From: Gammaproteobacteria bacterium
GTDB taxonomy: Bacteria; Pseudomonadota; Gammaproteobacteria; Competibacterales; Competibacteraceae
Assembly (NCBI GenBank): GCA_024235095.1
Contig: JACKNC010000001.1
Span: 496,001 to 560,000 of the forward strand
Length of the DNA: 64,000 bases
Direction of reading: 5' to 3'
Shown here: in pieces, positions 37,478 through 46,731 of the stretch
Layout of the letters: each line of letters starts with the position of its first letter
Position numbering within the stretch: position 1 is the stretch's first letter
Notes under the pieces: generated by a model
What the model was told of the DNA's origin: nothing
Databases searched by the model: none
Seen by the model: the letters and a program-made list of their open reading frames with translations, nothing else
Made by a program: the position numbers and the translations under genes

Positions 37478-40198
37478 ATGACAATAACCAAACCCCTGCT
37501 CTTGGTGGATGGCTCCTCCTGGCTACACCGGGCGTTCAATGCCCTGCCGCCGTTGAGCAACCGAGCCGGTGAACCGACCGGCGCGTTGTACGGAATGCTG
37601 AACATGCTGCACAAGCTGCTGGCCGACTATCAGCCAGACTATCTGGTGGTGGTGTTCGACGCGCCCGGCAAGACGTTTCGCCATGAGTGGTTTCCCGATT
37701 ACAAAGCGAACCGGCCGCCGCTCGATCCCCAATTGGCGCAACAGATCGAACCGGTGCATGCCTGCGTTCGCGCCCTGGGTCTGCCGTTGCTGCAAGTGGC
37801 GGGCGTAGAGGCGGACGATGTAATCGGTACATTGACCATTCAGGCCACGGCGCGCGGTCTGCCGGTGCTGATCGTCAGCAGCGATAAGGATCTGGCGCAA
37901 CTGGTGAGCGACCGGGTTCAACTGCTGGACACCATGAAAAATACCGTCACTGATGTTGCCGGCGTCGAAACGAAATTCGGGGTGCCCCCGAGCTTGATTG
38001 TGGACTGGCTGGCGCTGGTTGGCGATACGTCCGACAACATCCCCGGCGTACCGGGCGTGGGCAAGGTCACCGCCGCCAAGTGGCTACGGCAATATGGCTC
38101 GCTGGATCAATTAATCGCCAATGCTGCTACCGTTTCCGGCAAGATCGGTGACAAACTACGCGCCGGTCTGGAACAGTTGCCGCTCTCCCGTCGCCTGGCG
38201 ACCCTGGATTGCCAAGTGGCGTTGCCGGTCACGCTCAATGATCTCTGCCCGGCGTCACCCAATACCGCCGCTTTGCGCGCACTGTACGAACGCTACGAGC
38301 TTCGCTCCCTGTCGCGGGAGTTGCCAACAGAGAACGATGCTCCCTCTCCCCCAACCCCTCGCCCGCCAGCGGACGAGGGGAGCGAACAGTCACCACCGAC
38401 TTATTCCCTGATCCTCGATCCAACCGTGCTCGACGCCTGGCTGAAGCGGTTACAAAACGCTGAATTGTTCGCTTTCGACACCGAGACCACCAGTCTGAAT
38501 TACCTGGACGCTCGCATCGTCGGCGTGTCCTTCGCAGTGGTTCCCGGCGAAGCGGCCTATGTTCCGCTGGCTCACGACTACCCTGGTGCACCCGACCAGT
38601 TGAACCGGGAACAGGTGCTCGAACAATTCCGACCCCTCCTGGAAAATCCCGACCGGGCCAAAGTTGGGCAGCATCTCAAGTACGACCGGCACGTTCTCGC
38701 CAACCACGGCATTGCCTTGCGCGGCATCCGCCATGACACCCTGCTGGAATCCTACGTGCTGGATTCCACCGCCCGTCATGATCTCGATTCCCTGGCGGAA
38801 CGGCATTTGAATCTGCGCACCATCCACTATGAAGACGTTGCGGGTAAAGGCGCAAAGCAGTTGACGTTTAATGAAGTGCCGCTGGAGCAGGCCGGTCCTT
38901 ACGCCGCCGAGGATGCGGATGTCGCCCTGCGCCTGCACCATTGCCTGTGGCCGCGCCTGGAGCAGGAGCCGGGGTTGCGGCGACTCTACGAAAACCTGGA
39001 AATCCCGTTGATCGAGGTGTTAGGCGACATAGAGCGGACCGGGGTTAAAGTGGATGCGGCGGCCCTGCGTCAGCAAAGCGGCGAATTGGCCCACCGGTTA
39101 AGAGAACTGGAACAGCAAGCTTGGGATCTGGCCGGCGAACGCTTCAACCTCGGTTCACCCAAACAGTTACAGCGCATTCTGTTTGAGCGACTCAAACTCC
39201 CAACCGGCAAAAAAACCCCGACGGGTCAGATTTCCACCGCCGAGGATGTGTTGCAGGAACTGGCGCTGGAGTATCCCTTGCCCAAGGTGATTTTGGAACA
39301 CCGGACGCTCAGCAAGCTGAAATCGACCTATACCGACCGCTTACCCGAGCAGATTCACCGCATGACCAGCCGGGTGCATACTTCGTATCATCAAGCCGTT
39401 GCAAGCACTGGCCGGCTGTCGTCCTCCGATCCCAATTTGCAGAACATTCCAACCCGCACTCTGGAAGGGCGGCGCATTCGCCAGGCGTTTGTGCCAGAAC
39501 CGGGTTGGGTGATGCTGGCGGCGGATTATTCGCAAATCGAGCTGCGGATCATGGCCCATCTGTCCGGGGACGAGGGTTTACTGCACGCTTTCGCCGCCGG
39601 CGCTGACATTCATCGGGCTACCGCCGCCGAGGTGTTCGGAACTACGCCGGAACAGGTGAGCGCCGAACAGCGCCGCAGCGCCAAGGCCATCAATTTTGGC
39701 CTGATCTACGGCATGTCGGCCTTCGGACTGGCCCGGCAACTGGGAATCGAGCGCGAGGCCGCTCAGGATTACGTGGCGCGCTATTTCGCCCGTTATCCCG
39801 GCGTCAAGGCGTACATGGAGAACACTCGCCGCCAGGCTGCGGAAACGGGTTACGTGGAAACGGTGTTTGGCCGGCGGTTGTATCTGTCCGAGATTCGCGC
39901 GCGTAATGGCCAGCGTCGGCAGGCCGCCGAACGGGCTGCGATTAACGCGCCGATGCAGGGCACCGCCGCCGATATTATCAAGCGGGCGATGCTGGCCGTG
40001 CATTGCTGGTTGCAAGAGTCAAATATTGAGGCGCGCATGATCATGCAGGTGCATGACGAGCTGGTTTTTGAAGTCGTCGAGGGCGTGGTCGATGCGGCGA
40101 GCGCGCAAATTCGCGCGTTGATGGCCGCCGCAGCTGACTTGAAAGTGCCCCTGGAAGTGGACATCGGAACCGGCATGAACTGGGATGAGGCGCATTGA
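37478..40198 (+). CDS. polA: DNA polymerase I
   Basis: 906 aa. The 5' nuclease domain has LVDGSSWLHRAF, VVFDAPGKTFRHEWFPDYKANR, VEADDVIGTL and LVGDTSDNIPGVPGVGKVTA. The proofreading domain keeps its catalytic motif FAFDTETTSLNYLD, so 3'-5' exonuclease activity is expected. Polymerase motifs: LAADYSQIELRIMAHLSGDEGLL (A), RRSAKAINFGLIYGMSAFGLA (B) and MQVHDELVFEV (C). The ATG at 37478 is preceded by GGAGAATC. An unusual feature is the linker between the first two domains, which contains a GC-rich palindrome encoding SPPTPRPPADEG. Downstream the vapBC genes follow after 55 bp. Confidence 0.96.
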   Translation: MTITKPLLLVDGSSWLHRAFNALPPLSNRAGEPTGALYGMLNMLHKLLADYQPDYLVVVFDAPGKTFRHEWFPDYKANRPPLDPQLAQQIEPVHACVRALGLPLLQVAGVEADDVIGTLTIQATARGLPVLIVSSDKDLAQLVSDRVQLLDTMKNTVTDVAGVETKFGVPPSLIVDWLALVGDTSDNIPGVPGVGKVTAAKWLRQYGSLDQLIANAATVSGKIGDKLRAGLEQLPLSRRLATLDCQVALPVTLNDLCPASPNTAALRALYERYELRSLSRELPTENDAPSPPTPRPPADEGSEQSPPTYSLILDPTVLDAWLKRLQNAELFAFDTETTSLNYLDARIVGVSFAVVPGEAAYVPLAHDYPGAPDQLNREQVLEQFRPLLENPDRAKVGQHLKYDRHVLANHGIALRGIRHDTLLESYVLDSTARHDLDSLAERHLNLRTIHYEDVAGKGAKQLTFNEVPLEQAGPYAAEDADVALRLHHCLWPRLEQEPGLRRLYENLEIPLIEVLGDIERTGVKVDAAALRQQSGELAHRLRELEQQAWDLAGERFNLGSPKQLQRILFERLKLPTGKKTPTGQISTAEDVLQELALEYPLPKVILEHRTLSKLKSTYTDRLPEQIHRMTSRVHTSYHQAVASTGRLSSSDPNLQNIPTRTLEGRRIRQAFVPEPGWVMLAADYSQIELRIMAHLSGDEGLLHAFAAGADIHRATAAEVFGTTPEQVSAEQRRSAKAINFGLIYGMSAFGLARQLGIEREAAQDYVARYFARYPGVKAYMENTRRQAAETGYVETVFGRRLYLSEIRARNGQRRQAAERAAINAPMQGTAADIIKRAMLAVHCWLQESNIEARMIMQVHDELVFEVVEGVVDAASAQIRALMAAAADLKVPLEVDIGTGMNWDEAH
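38342..38382. repeat. REP-like palindrome inside polA
   Basis: CCCTCTCCCCCAACCCCTCG followed by a spacer and CGAGGGGAG. The halves CCCCTCG (38355-38361) and CGAGGGG (38374-38380) pair. Similar sequences are extragenic repeats in many proteobacteria (from memory); here it is in frame within a linker. Confidence 0.65.
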
Positions 40199-40210
40199 CG
40201 TAGATGCAAA

Positions 40211-40226
40211 CCAAGCATATGCTTGG
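40211..40226. promoter_or_regulatory. Palindromic operator candidate of vapBC
   Basis: A perfect 16-bp palindrome CCAAGCATATGCTTGG lies 28 bp before the vapB start. VapB-VapC complexes usually repress their own promoter by binding such palindromes. Confidence 0.7.
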
Positions 40227-40253
40227 CCTATGCTCTTCACCGGAGAAACGATC

Positions 40254-40505
40254 ATGTCTACCTCCACTGCCGAACGCCGCGCCCGCCTGTTCCGCAATGG
40301 CCGCAATCAGGCCGTGCGCATTCCGCGCGAATTCGAATTGCCCGGCCAGGAAGTCGTCATCCGCAAGGACGGCGACCGCCTGGTTCTGGAGCCTGTCAGA
40401 AAATTCAACAATATCGCTGAACTCCTCGCCTCCTGGGAAACGATTGAGGATGAGGAGTTTCCCGAAATTGAAGATCCACCCATCAAGTCCGAGGACATCT
40501 TTTGA
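40254..40505 (+). CDS. vapB: VapB-type antitoxin (AbrB/SpoVT fold)
   Basis: 83 aa from ATG 40254, preceded by GGAG at a good distance. The swapped-hairpin DNA-binding part is RRARLFRNGRNQAVRIPREFELPGQEVVIRKDGDRLVLEP. The acidic C-terminus (EDEEFPEIEDPPIKSEDIF) should block the toxin. An upstream in-frame extension into polA's tail is ignored because the ATG has a strong ribosome site. It is separated by one base from vapC and shares its transcript. Confidence 0.9.
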   Translation: MSTSTAERRARLFRNGRNQAVRIPREFELPGQEVVIRKDGDRLVLEPVRKFNNIAELLASWETIEDEEFPEIEDPPIKSEDIF

Positions 40506-40506
40506 C

Positions 40507-40923
40507 ATGGACAGGCCACGCTATCTGTTCGACACCAATCAGTTATCGGCATTGATAAAGCATCCCGTAAGCCGGCTGGCGGAGCGCGTTGCGGCGCTGG
40601 ATAGCGAGGCGTTTTGCACCAGTGTTATTGTTGCCTGCGAACTGCGCTACGGCACCCTCAAAAAAGGATCTCCGCGTTTAATCGACAAAGTCGATAAACT
40701 CCTGGCGCAAGTCAAAGTATTACCCCTGGATGCGAGAGTCGAGCCGCACTACGCGGAAATTCGCGTCGCCCTGGAAAAAGCGGGACAACCCATTGGGCAT
40801 AACGATCTGCTCATCGCCGCGCACGCCCGCGCCCTGACGCTTACCCTGGTGACGGATAACTTGAGTGGGTTTTCCCGCGTATCAGGACTTGCTGTCGAGA
40901 ACTGGCTGATCGCTGATGTCTGA
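40507..40923 (+). CDS. vapC: VapC-type toxin (PIN-domain ribonuclease)
   Basis: 138 aa from ATG 40507. PIN acidic residues are visible: YLFDTNQLSALI (first Asp), VIVACELRYG (Glu), IGHNDLLIAAHA (third acidic) and LVTDNLSGF (last). VapC toxins cleave specific RNAs, often initiator tRNA or 23S rRNA loops, when free of VapB. All key residues are present, so it should be active. The stop lies 86 bp before lptF. Confidence 0.92.
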   Translation: MDRPRYLFDTNQLSALIKHPVSRLAERVAALDSEAFCTSVIVACELRYGTLKKGSPRLIDKVDKLLAQVKVLPLDARVEPHYAEIRVALEKAGQPIGHNDLLIAAHARALTLTLVTDNLSGFSRVSGLAVENWLIADV

Positions 40924-41009
40924 ACCGGGTATAATTCCACCTCACCCATCGACGTTCATTCCAGAAGCCGGTGCGTCACCCGTTGCACTGACAGGGGAAA
41001 CTATCCAGC

Positions 41010-42119
41010 GTGCCTTCGATCATCGACCGTTATTTGATCCGCGAGATCGGTTTAACCTTGCTGGCAACAGTGCCGGTTCTCTTGCTCATTGTCCTCAGCC
41101 ATCGCCTGGCCGGCTATCTGAACAAGGCCGCCAGCGGTTTGCTGGCCCGGGATTCCATCTTCCTGCTGCTCAGTCTGCAATTGATCGAGGTGCTGATCTT
41201 CCTAATGCCATTGGCGTTCCTGTTGAGCGTCATGCTAGCGCTGGGCCGGTTGTACCGCGATCATGAAATGGCGGCGCTGGCGGCGTGTGGTCAAGGTCCA
41301 CTGTCAGTTTATCACGCCGTATTTCTGCTGGCGGCGCCGGTGGCTTTACTCACAGCGGGTCTGGCGCTGTTCGTAGCCCCGATCACCATGGAATGGCAAT
41401 TTGAAGTGCTGAATCGGGCGCGCAAGGAAGCCGAAGTTTCAATGTTTACACCCGGAACCTTTCGTGAAGTACTGGAGGGCCGCCATGTAGTGTACATCGG
41501 CGCTCTTGAAGAGCGTGAGCTGCGCGACGTTTTTATCCAGACCCGTGAAGCTAACGGCGAACTCAGCATTACCACGGGTGAACGGGGTCGGCAGGAAACC
41601 GATGGCCAAGGCATCCGCCACATTGTGCTGGAGCAGGGTCATCGTTACCGGGGTGCGCCGGGCCGTAGCGATTATGATCTACTCAGCTTCGAACAAGCCA
41701 AGGTGCGTATTGATACCCGATCGCCTACCGAGACGTGGCGCCACCGGGAGACCTTGCCGACGCAAAAATTACTGCATTCTCGCGAACCCGGACATATTGC
41801 TGAGTTGCAGATGCGTCTGAACAGCCCGATGCAGTTGCTGCTGATCGCCTTGTGGGCGCCGTTGCTCGCTCGCGCCAATCCGCGTGAAGGCCGTTATGGG
41901 CGGATCGTTGCAGCGATGCTGATCTATACGATTCACTTCAATCTAGTCGGGGTCGGCGAATCCTGGCTGACCCATAGCGTCGTGGATGGGCGTCTGGGCC
42001 TATGGTGGGTGCATGGGATTTTCTTGCTGTTCGGCCTGGGATTATGGTTGCATTATCAGGTCGGTGGCCAAATCCTGCGCCGGTTGCTGCGCCTGCTACA
42101 GCGCTCCAGAATTTCATGA
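41010..42119 (+). CDS. lptF: LPS export permease LptF
   Basis: An inner-membrane subunit of the LptB2FG transporter that extracts lipopolysaccharide. 369 aa with six hydrophobic helices (three at each end) and a periplasmic beta-jellyroll between (about 130-265). Signatures include IIDRYLIREIGLTLLATVPVLLLIVLSHRL and the coupling-helix stretch LALGRLYRDHEMAALAACGQG. The start is GTG at 41010. The stop overlaps the start of lptG (ATGA), a classical translational coupling. Confidence 0.94.
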   Translation: MPSIIDRYLIREIGLTLLATVPVLLLIVLSHRLAGYLNKAASGLLARDSIFLLLSLQLIEVLIFLMPLAFLLSVMLALGRLYRDHEMAALAACGQGPLSVYHAVFLLAAPVALLTAGLALFVAPITMEWQFEVLNRARKEAEVSMFTPGTFREVLEGRHVVYIGALEERELRDVFIQTREANGELSITTGERGRQETDGQGIRHIVLEQGHRYRGAPGRSDYDLLSFEQAKVRIDTRSPTETWRHRETLPTQKLLHSREPGHIAELQMRLNSPMQLLLIALWAPLLARANPREGRYGRIVAAMLIYTIHFNLVGVGESWLTHSVVDGRLGLWWVHGIFLLFGLGLWLHYQVGGQILRRLLRLLQRSRIS

Positions 42120-43180
42120 ATCGGCTTGATCGCTACATCTTCCGGGCCGTCGCCACGGCAACGCTGGTGACGTTGCTGGCGTTGCTGCTCCTGCAATTCT
42201 TTTTGAGCTTGCTGGTGGAGCTGGAAGATGTGGGCAAAGGCCATTACCACTTCCTAGCGGCTTTGCGCTATCTACTGTTAATCCAGCCCCAGCGCATTTA
42301 CGAATTATTCCCGATGGCTTTGCTTGTGGGCGCTCTCCTCGGCATGGGCGTACTGGCCAGTGGCAGCGAACTGATTGTGATGCGCGCCGCCGGCCTGTCC
42401 CTGACCCGGTTGACCGGGTCGGTCTTACAAGCTGGATTGTTGTTGAGTCTAGCGGTCATAATCGTCGGCGAGTTTGTTGCGCCGCCACTGGAACAATTTG
42501 CCCGTGAGCAGCGCGCGGTTGACCAGGGCGCTAATCTGGCCATCCGTGGCGGGCGCGGTTTCTGGGCGCGTGATGGCGAGCGGTTCATTCACGTCCAGGG
42601 CGTATTGCCGGGTGTCCGTTTGGCGAATATCCATGTGTTCGATGTCGGCGCGGACGCCCGATTGCAAAGCATCCTGCATGCCGAGAGCGCGCGCTATCAA
42701 TCCGGGCGCTGGCTGTTGGAAGGCGTTGACCGCAGTATTCTGGAGAAGGATAAGGTGCTAACCGAGCATTTGGCTCACCAGGTCTTTGTTTCCGCGATCA
42801 GCCCACAGATTCTGGAGGTGCTGGCCGCTGATCCAGACGAGTTGTCAATTCGCGATCTGCAAATCTATGTCGACTATCTGGAGGATAATGGCCTGGATGC
42901 GCAAAGCTATCGGCTGGCGCTGTGGCGCAAGCTGCTGGCGCCTTTGGCTTATTTGGCGATGCTAGTCATTGCGATGCCTTTTGTATTTGGCCCCCAACGT
43001 TCGACGGGCGCTGGACAGCGTTTGCTGATCGGACTCTTGCTCGGGTTAGTGTTTTTTCTGCTCAACTACATGTTGGGCAATGTGGTGCTGTTGTATGGTT
43101 ATCCGCCCCTGGTTGGCGCTATGCTGCCGTCCCTGTTGTTCCTGGGCGCGGGTTTTTACACGCTGCGCCGGTTGCGTTGA
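42116..43180 (+). CDS. lptG: LPS export permease LptG
   Basis: 354 aa from the ATG at 42116 that overlaps the lptF stop. MNRLDRYIFRAVATATLVTLLAL opens the first helix; YELFPMALLVGALLGMGVLASGSELIVMRAAG is the coupling region; the jellyroll spans about 135-260; three C-terminal helices follow (PLAYLAMLVIAMPFVFGPQRS, LLIGLLLGLVFFLLNYML, LLPSLLFLGAGFYTLRRL). It pairs with LptF. A MITE lies 54 bp downstream. Confidence 0.94.
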   Translation: MNRLDRYIFRAVATATLVTLLALLLLQFFLSLLVELEDVGKGHYHFLAALRYLLLIQPQRIYELFPMALLVGALLGMGVLASGSELIVMRAAGLSLTRLTGSVLQAGLLLSLAVIIVGEFVAPPLEQFAREQRAVDQGANLAIRGGRGFWARDGERFIHVQGVLPGVRLANIHVFDVGADARLQSILHAESARYQSGRWLLEGVDRSILEKDKVLTEHLAHQVFVSAISPQILEVLAADPDELSIRDLQIYVDYLEDNGLDAQSYRLALWRKLLAPLAYLAMLVIAMPFVFGPQRSTGAGQRLLIGLLLGLVFFLLNYMLGNVVLLYGYPPLVGAMLPSLLFLGAGFYTLRRLR

Positions 43181-43233
43181 AAGAAACTCCGATGCGCGCA
43201 GAGTTATTCCTTTGTTGAAGGACGACGTTCTGT

Positions 43234-43355
43234 ATGCGAATTAAGAGCTTCATCCTCAACTCGTTGAAAACCCGATTTCTGGATTTTCGTCAGCAATTCG
43301 ATGAGTAACGTAACATATTTATATTTAAGGATATTAGTTAGCTCTTAATTCGCAT
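43234..43355. mobile_element. MITE family A, copy 2
   Basis: 122 bp with perfect inverted repeats ATGCGAATTAAGAGC / GCTCTTAATTCGCAT and a clean 5-bp target duplication TCTGT (43229-43233, 43356-43360). It is inverted relative to the copy at 2162-2377. It ends 38 bp before glmU, so the glmU promoter region contains it. Confidence 0.9.
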
Positions 43356-43393
43356 TCTGTACAATAAGTACCATTTTCAGGAGAGACTATCCC

Positions 43394-44773
43394 ATGCAAC
43401 AGCTTTCAGTGTTGATTCTGGCCGCTGGGCAAGGCAAGCGAATGGTGTCGGATTTGCCCAAGGTGTTACACCGCTTGGGAGGCAGTCCCCTATTAGCCCA
43501 TGTGCTGACCGCCGCTCACCAGCTTGAGAACGCCGCCACCCGGGTTGTCGTGTATGGACACGGCGGTGAGGCGGTGCGCGCTGCCTTTACCGACGAACCT
43601 AATCTGTTGTGGGTTGAACAGGTGGAACGACTGGGCACCGGACATGCGGTGGCGCAGGCCCTGCCCCTGCTTGATGATGCGGGAATTACGTTGGTGCTGT
43701 ATGGCGATGTGCCCCTAATCCAGTCTGAGACCCTGCAGCCGCTGGTCGATGAGGCCCGGCGAGGTCGGCTGGCGCTGCTGACAGCTGAATTGGATAGCCC
43801 GACGGGCTATGGGCGCATCGTCCGTGATGATCAAGGTCAGGTCCAGCGCATTGTCGAAGAGAAAGACGCCACTGCTTCAGAACGTTGCCTGTCCGAGATC
43901 AATACCGGGATTCTGGCGGTTTCCACTACAAAGTTGCGGAGTTGGGTTGCTGAGCTGCGTAACGACAATGCACAGGGTGAGTATTATTTAACCGATATCA
44001 TCGCGCTCGCTGTGCGGGATGGCGTGCCGGTCGAGCCATTCACGGTGACTGGCCCGCTTGAAGTCCAGGGTGTCAACGATCGCCGGCAACTCGCCGAATT
44101 GGAGCGTTACTACCAGCGCCGGCAGGCGGAAAAGCTGATGCAGGAGGGCGCAACTTTGCTCGATCCAGCCCGAGTCGATGTGCGCGGCGTTCTCGCGGCC
44201 GGACGGGATGTGGTGATCGATGTGAATGTCGTATTCGAGGGAACGGTGCGTTTGGGCAACCGAGTCAAAATTGGGCCGTTTTGCGTATTGAAGGATGCGG
44301 TCATCGGCGACGATGTGGAAATTCTCTCGCATTGCTGGATCGACGGCGCGGAAGTCGGGCCGGGTTCACAGATTGGGCCATTCGCTCGCCTGCGGCCGGA
44401 AACCCGCCTGGCGGCGGGCGTGCATATCGGCAATTTCGTCGAGACCAAGAAGACCCATATCAGCCCCGGCTCCAAGGTCAACCATCTGACTTATCTGGGA
44501 GATGCCGAGATTGGCGCCGGAGTCAACGTCGGCGCCGGCACTATCACTTGTAATTATGATGGCGCCAACAAACACAAGACGGTCATCGAAGATGACGCCT
44601 TTATCGGCTCTAACAGTTCGCTGGTGGCCCCGGTGCGAATTGGCCGGGGCGCGACCATTGGCGCCGGGTCATCCGTCAGCCGTGATGTGCCGGAGGGCAG
44701 CCTGTGTCTGACGCGCGCGCCGCGCAAGGAAGTGACAAACTGGCAACGACCAGTCAAGTCGAAGAAGCTTTGA
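43394..44773 (+). CDS. glmU: Bifunctional GlmU (UDP-GlcNAc pyrophosphorylase / GlcN-1-P acetyltransferase)
   Basis: Makes UDP-N-acetylglucosamine for peptidoglycan and LPS. The uridylyltransferase half begins VLILAAGQGKRMVSDLPKVLHRLGG, with YGDVPLI and EEKDAT; the left-handed helix acetyltransferase half follows from ~residue 250 (RLGNRVKIGPFCVLKDAVIGDDVEI ... FVETKKTHISPGSKVNHLTYLGDAEIGAGVNVGAGTITCNYDG). 459 aa, standard. GGAGAG precedes the ATG. gltX starts 17 bp downstream. Confidence 0.96.
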   Translation: MQQLSVLILAAGQGKRMVSDLPKVLHRLGGSPLLAHVLTAAHQLENAATRVVVYGHGGEAVRAAFTDEPNLLWVEQVERLGTGHAVAQALPLLDDAGITLVLYGDVPLIQSETLQPLVDEARRGRLALLTAELDSPTGYGRIVRDDQGQVQRIVEEKDATASERCLSEINTGILAVSTTKLRSWVAELRNDNAQGEYYLTDIIALAVRDGVPVEPFTVTGPLEVQGVNDRRQLAELERYYQRRQAEKLMQEGATLLDPARVDVRGVLAAGRDVVIDVNVVFEGTVRLGNRVKIGPFCVLKDAVIGDDVEILSHCWIDGAEVGPGSQIGPFARLRPETRLAAGVHIGNFVETKKTHISPGSKVNHLTYLGDAEIGAGVNVGAGTITCNYDGANKHKTVIEDDAFIGSNSSLVAPVRIGRGATIGAGSSVSRDVPEGSLCLTRAPRKEVTNWQRPVKSKKL

Positions 44774-44790
44774 GAAACGAAGATCAAAAA

Positions 44791-46203
44791 ATGATCAAGA
44801 CCCGTTTTGCCCCCAGTCCCACGGGGTATCTGCACATCGGCGGCGCGCGCACGGCGCTGTTTTCCTGGTTGCATGCCCGTCATCACGGCGGCGTTTTCGT
44901 CCTGCGCATTGAGGATACGGATCTGGAGCGTTCCACGCCGGAAGCGGTCAACGCCATTCTGGAAGGTATGAACTGGCTGGGACTGGATTATGATGAGGGG
45001 CCGTTCTACCAGACGCAACGCTTTGACCGTTACCGCGAGGTGTTGCAAGGTTTGCTACGCGAAGGTCTGGCTTATTACTGCTACTGCACACGGGAAGAAT
45101 TGGAAGCATTGCGCAGCGAGCAAATGATTCGTAAGGAAAAGCCGCGCTATGACGGTCGCTATCGCAATTATCAGGGGCCGCCCCGCGAGGGGGTGGAGCC
45201 GGTAGTGCGCTTCAGAAATCCCCTGGAGGGCGAGGTCGTGGTCGAAGATTTAATTCGCGGCAATATCGTATTCAAGAATGCCGAACTCGATGATCTGATT
45301 ATCGCTCGCGCCGACGGCACGCCGACCTACAACTTCTGCGTGGTGGTGGATGACATGGATATGGGCATCACTCATGTCATTCGCGGTGATGATCACATTA
45401 ACAATACGCCGCGACAAATTAACATTCTCAGAGCATTGGGTGCGCCCATTCCCCAATACGGCCATGTGCCGATGATTCAGGGGCCGGACGGCCAAAAATT
45501 GTCCAAACGGCATGGCGCGGCCAGCGTGATGGAATATCGCGACCTGGGTTATCTTCCGGAAGCGGTGTTGAATTATCTGGTGCGTCTGGGCTGGTCCCAC
45601 GGCGATCAGGAAATTTTCTCACTGGACGAGATGATTGAGCTTTTTGATCTGAGCCACTGCAACAAGGCGCCCTCGGCGATCAATCCATCCAAACTGATCT
45701 GGCTGAATAAGCATTACTTGAAGACGCTGGATCCGGTGCATGTTGCCCGGCATTTAAGCTGGCAGATCGGTCAATTGGGCGTTGATCCGAGTGAAGGGCC
45801 GCATTTAACTGAGGTAGTAGCCGCGTTCGCTGAGCGTTCTGATACGCTGAAAGATATGGCGCAAGCGGCGTTGTTTTTGTATCGAGACTTTGCAGATTAC
45901 GATGCGAAAGCCGCCAGCAAAAATCTGACTGTCGCTGCCGAGGCGCCTTTGCGGCAGATGCATGAGACGCTGGCGGCTTTGCCGGAATGGCGGGCTGGGG
46001 ACATTCATGAAGCCGTCAAACAGGTTGCCGAAACCTGCGGACTAGCGCTGGGTAAGGTAGCGCAGCCGTTGCGGGTCGCGGTATCGGGTGCTGCAGTGTC
46101 GCCGCCGATCGATGTGACTTTGAAGTTATTGGGTCGGTCAAAAACCCTGGCGCGAGTTGCGCGGGCCTTGGGGTCTATTGGCCAACGGACTGGCGGGAAT
46201 TAA
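44791..46203 (+). CDS. gltX: Glutamyl-tRNA synthetase
   Basis: 470 aa from the ATG at 44791 (MIKTRFAPSPTGYLHIGGARTALF). An upstream in-frame start would overlap glmU and is not needed. Class I motifs: HIGG (HIGH) and KLSKR (KMSKS), plus LRIEDTDLERS and VIRGDDHINNTPRQI. A CYC...C pattern appears at YYCYCTREEL. A tRNA-Ala and tRNA-Glu follow, close to the gltX-alaW style of synteny. A short tandem repeat TTGAATGA (three units) follows the stop. Confidence 0.96.
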   Translation: MIKTRFAPSPTGYLHIGGARTALFSWLHARHHGGVFVLRIEDTDLERSTPEAVNAILEGMNWLGLDYDEGPFYQTQRFDRYREVLQGLLREGLAYYCYCTREELEALRSEQMIRKEKPRYDGRYRNYQGPPREGVEPVVRFRNPLEGEVVVEDLIRGNIVFKNAELDDLIIARADGTPTYNFCVVVDDMDMGITHVIRGDDHINNTPRQINILRALGAPIPQYGHVPMIQGPDGQKLSKRHGAASVMEYRDLGYLPEAVLNYLVRLGWSHGDQEIFSLDEMIELFDLSHCNKAPSAINPSKLIWLNKHYLKTLDPVHVARHLSWQIGQLGVDPSEGPHLTEVVAAFAERSDTLKDMAQAALFLYRDFADYDAKAASKNLTVAAEAPLRQMHETLAALPEWRAGDIHEAVKQVAETCGLALGKVAQPLRVAVSGAAVSPPIDVTLKLLGRSKTLARVARALGSIGQRTGGN

Positions 46204-46277
46204 TTGAATGATTGAATGATTGAATGGGGATTGACGAGCACCCAGAAGTTTTTTAGAATAGCTGTCTTCGATTTAAA

Positions 46278-46353
46278 GGGGCCATAGCTCAGCTGGGAGA
46301 GCGCCTGCATGGCATGCAGGAGGTCGTCGGTTCGATCCCGTCTGGCTCCACCA
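46278..46353 (+). tRNA. tRNA-Ala (GGC)
   Basis: 76 nt including encoded CCA. Acceptor GGGGCCA / TGGCTCC with one G-T pair, D-arm GCTCAGCTGGGAGAGC, anticodon stem CCTGC / GCAGG around ATGGCAT (anticodon GGC), T-loop GGTTCGATCC. Lies 74 bp after gltX. Confidence 0.96.
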
Positions 46354-46402
46354 AATCAGCCGTCATTGCGATGACGGTTTGTTTTCTTATTCTCACCTCC
46401 AC

Positions 46403-46478
46403 GTCCCCATCGTCTAGAGGCCTAGGACATCGCCCTTTCACGGCGATAACAGGGGTTCGAATCCCCTTGGGGACGCCA
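46403..46478 (+). tRNA. tRNA-Glu (TTC)
   Basis: 76 nt including encoded CCA. Acceptor GTCCCCA / TGGGGAC, anticodon loop CTTTCAC (TTC), T-loop GGTTCGAATCC. The charging enzyme gene gltX is just upstream. Confidence 0.96.
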
Positions 46479-46731
46479 TCCTTTACGGTATCATGCTAGA
46501 ACTTGCCCAATAAGCGCCCAATTTACGGGGTTAAACGAGTATGGATTATCCTGGATTGATGCGCCATTGAGCCAGGAACATCGCCGGAAACTGATTCAGG
46601 CCGAACTGAAAGAGAACCCGAGAACCTTGGGGTAGCGGGTTAAGATATTGGAACGCTGCCCCGGTTTCTACCCCGCTTTTTAGGTTGGATGCTATGAGAC
46701 AGGTTAAACGTCATTGGACGCTAAAGGCATG
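46479..46731. other. Gap between tRNA-Glu and the convergent tRNA-Cys terminator
   Basis: 253 bp. A plus-strand stretch reads LSQEHRRKLIQAELKENPRTLG before a TAG, followed by VKILERCPGFYPAF. It looks like a coding relic, but no start is evident and I do not recognise the family. Confidence 0.4.

Noticed and set aside
44704..44790. Extended N-terminus for gltX
   Set aside because: It overlaps glmU and precedes the canonical MIKTRFAPSPTG start.
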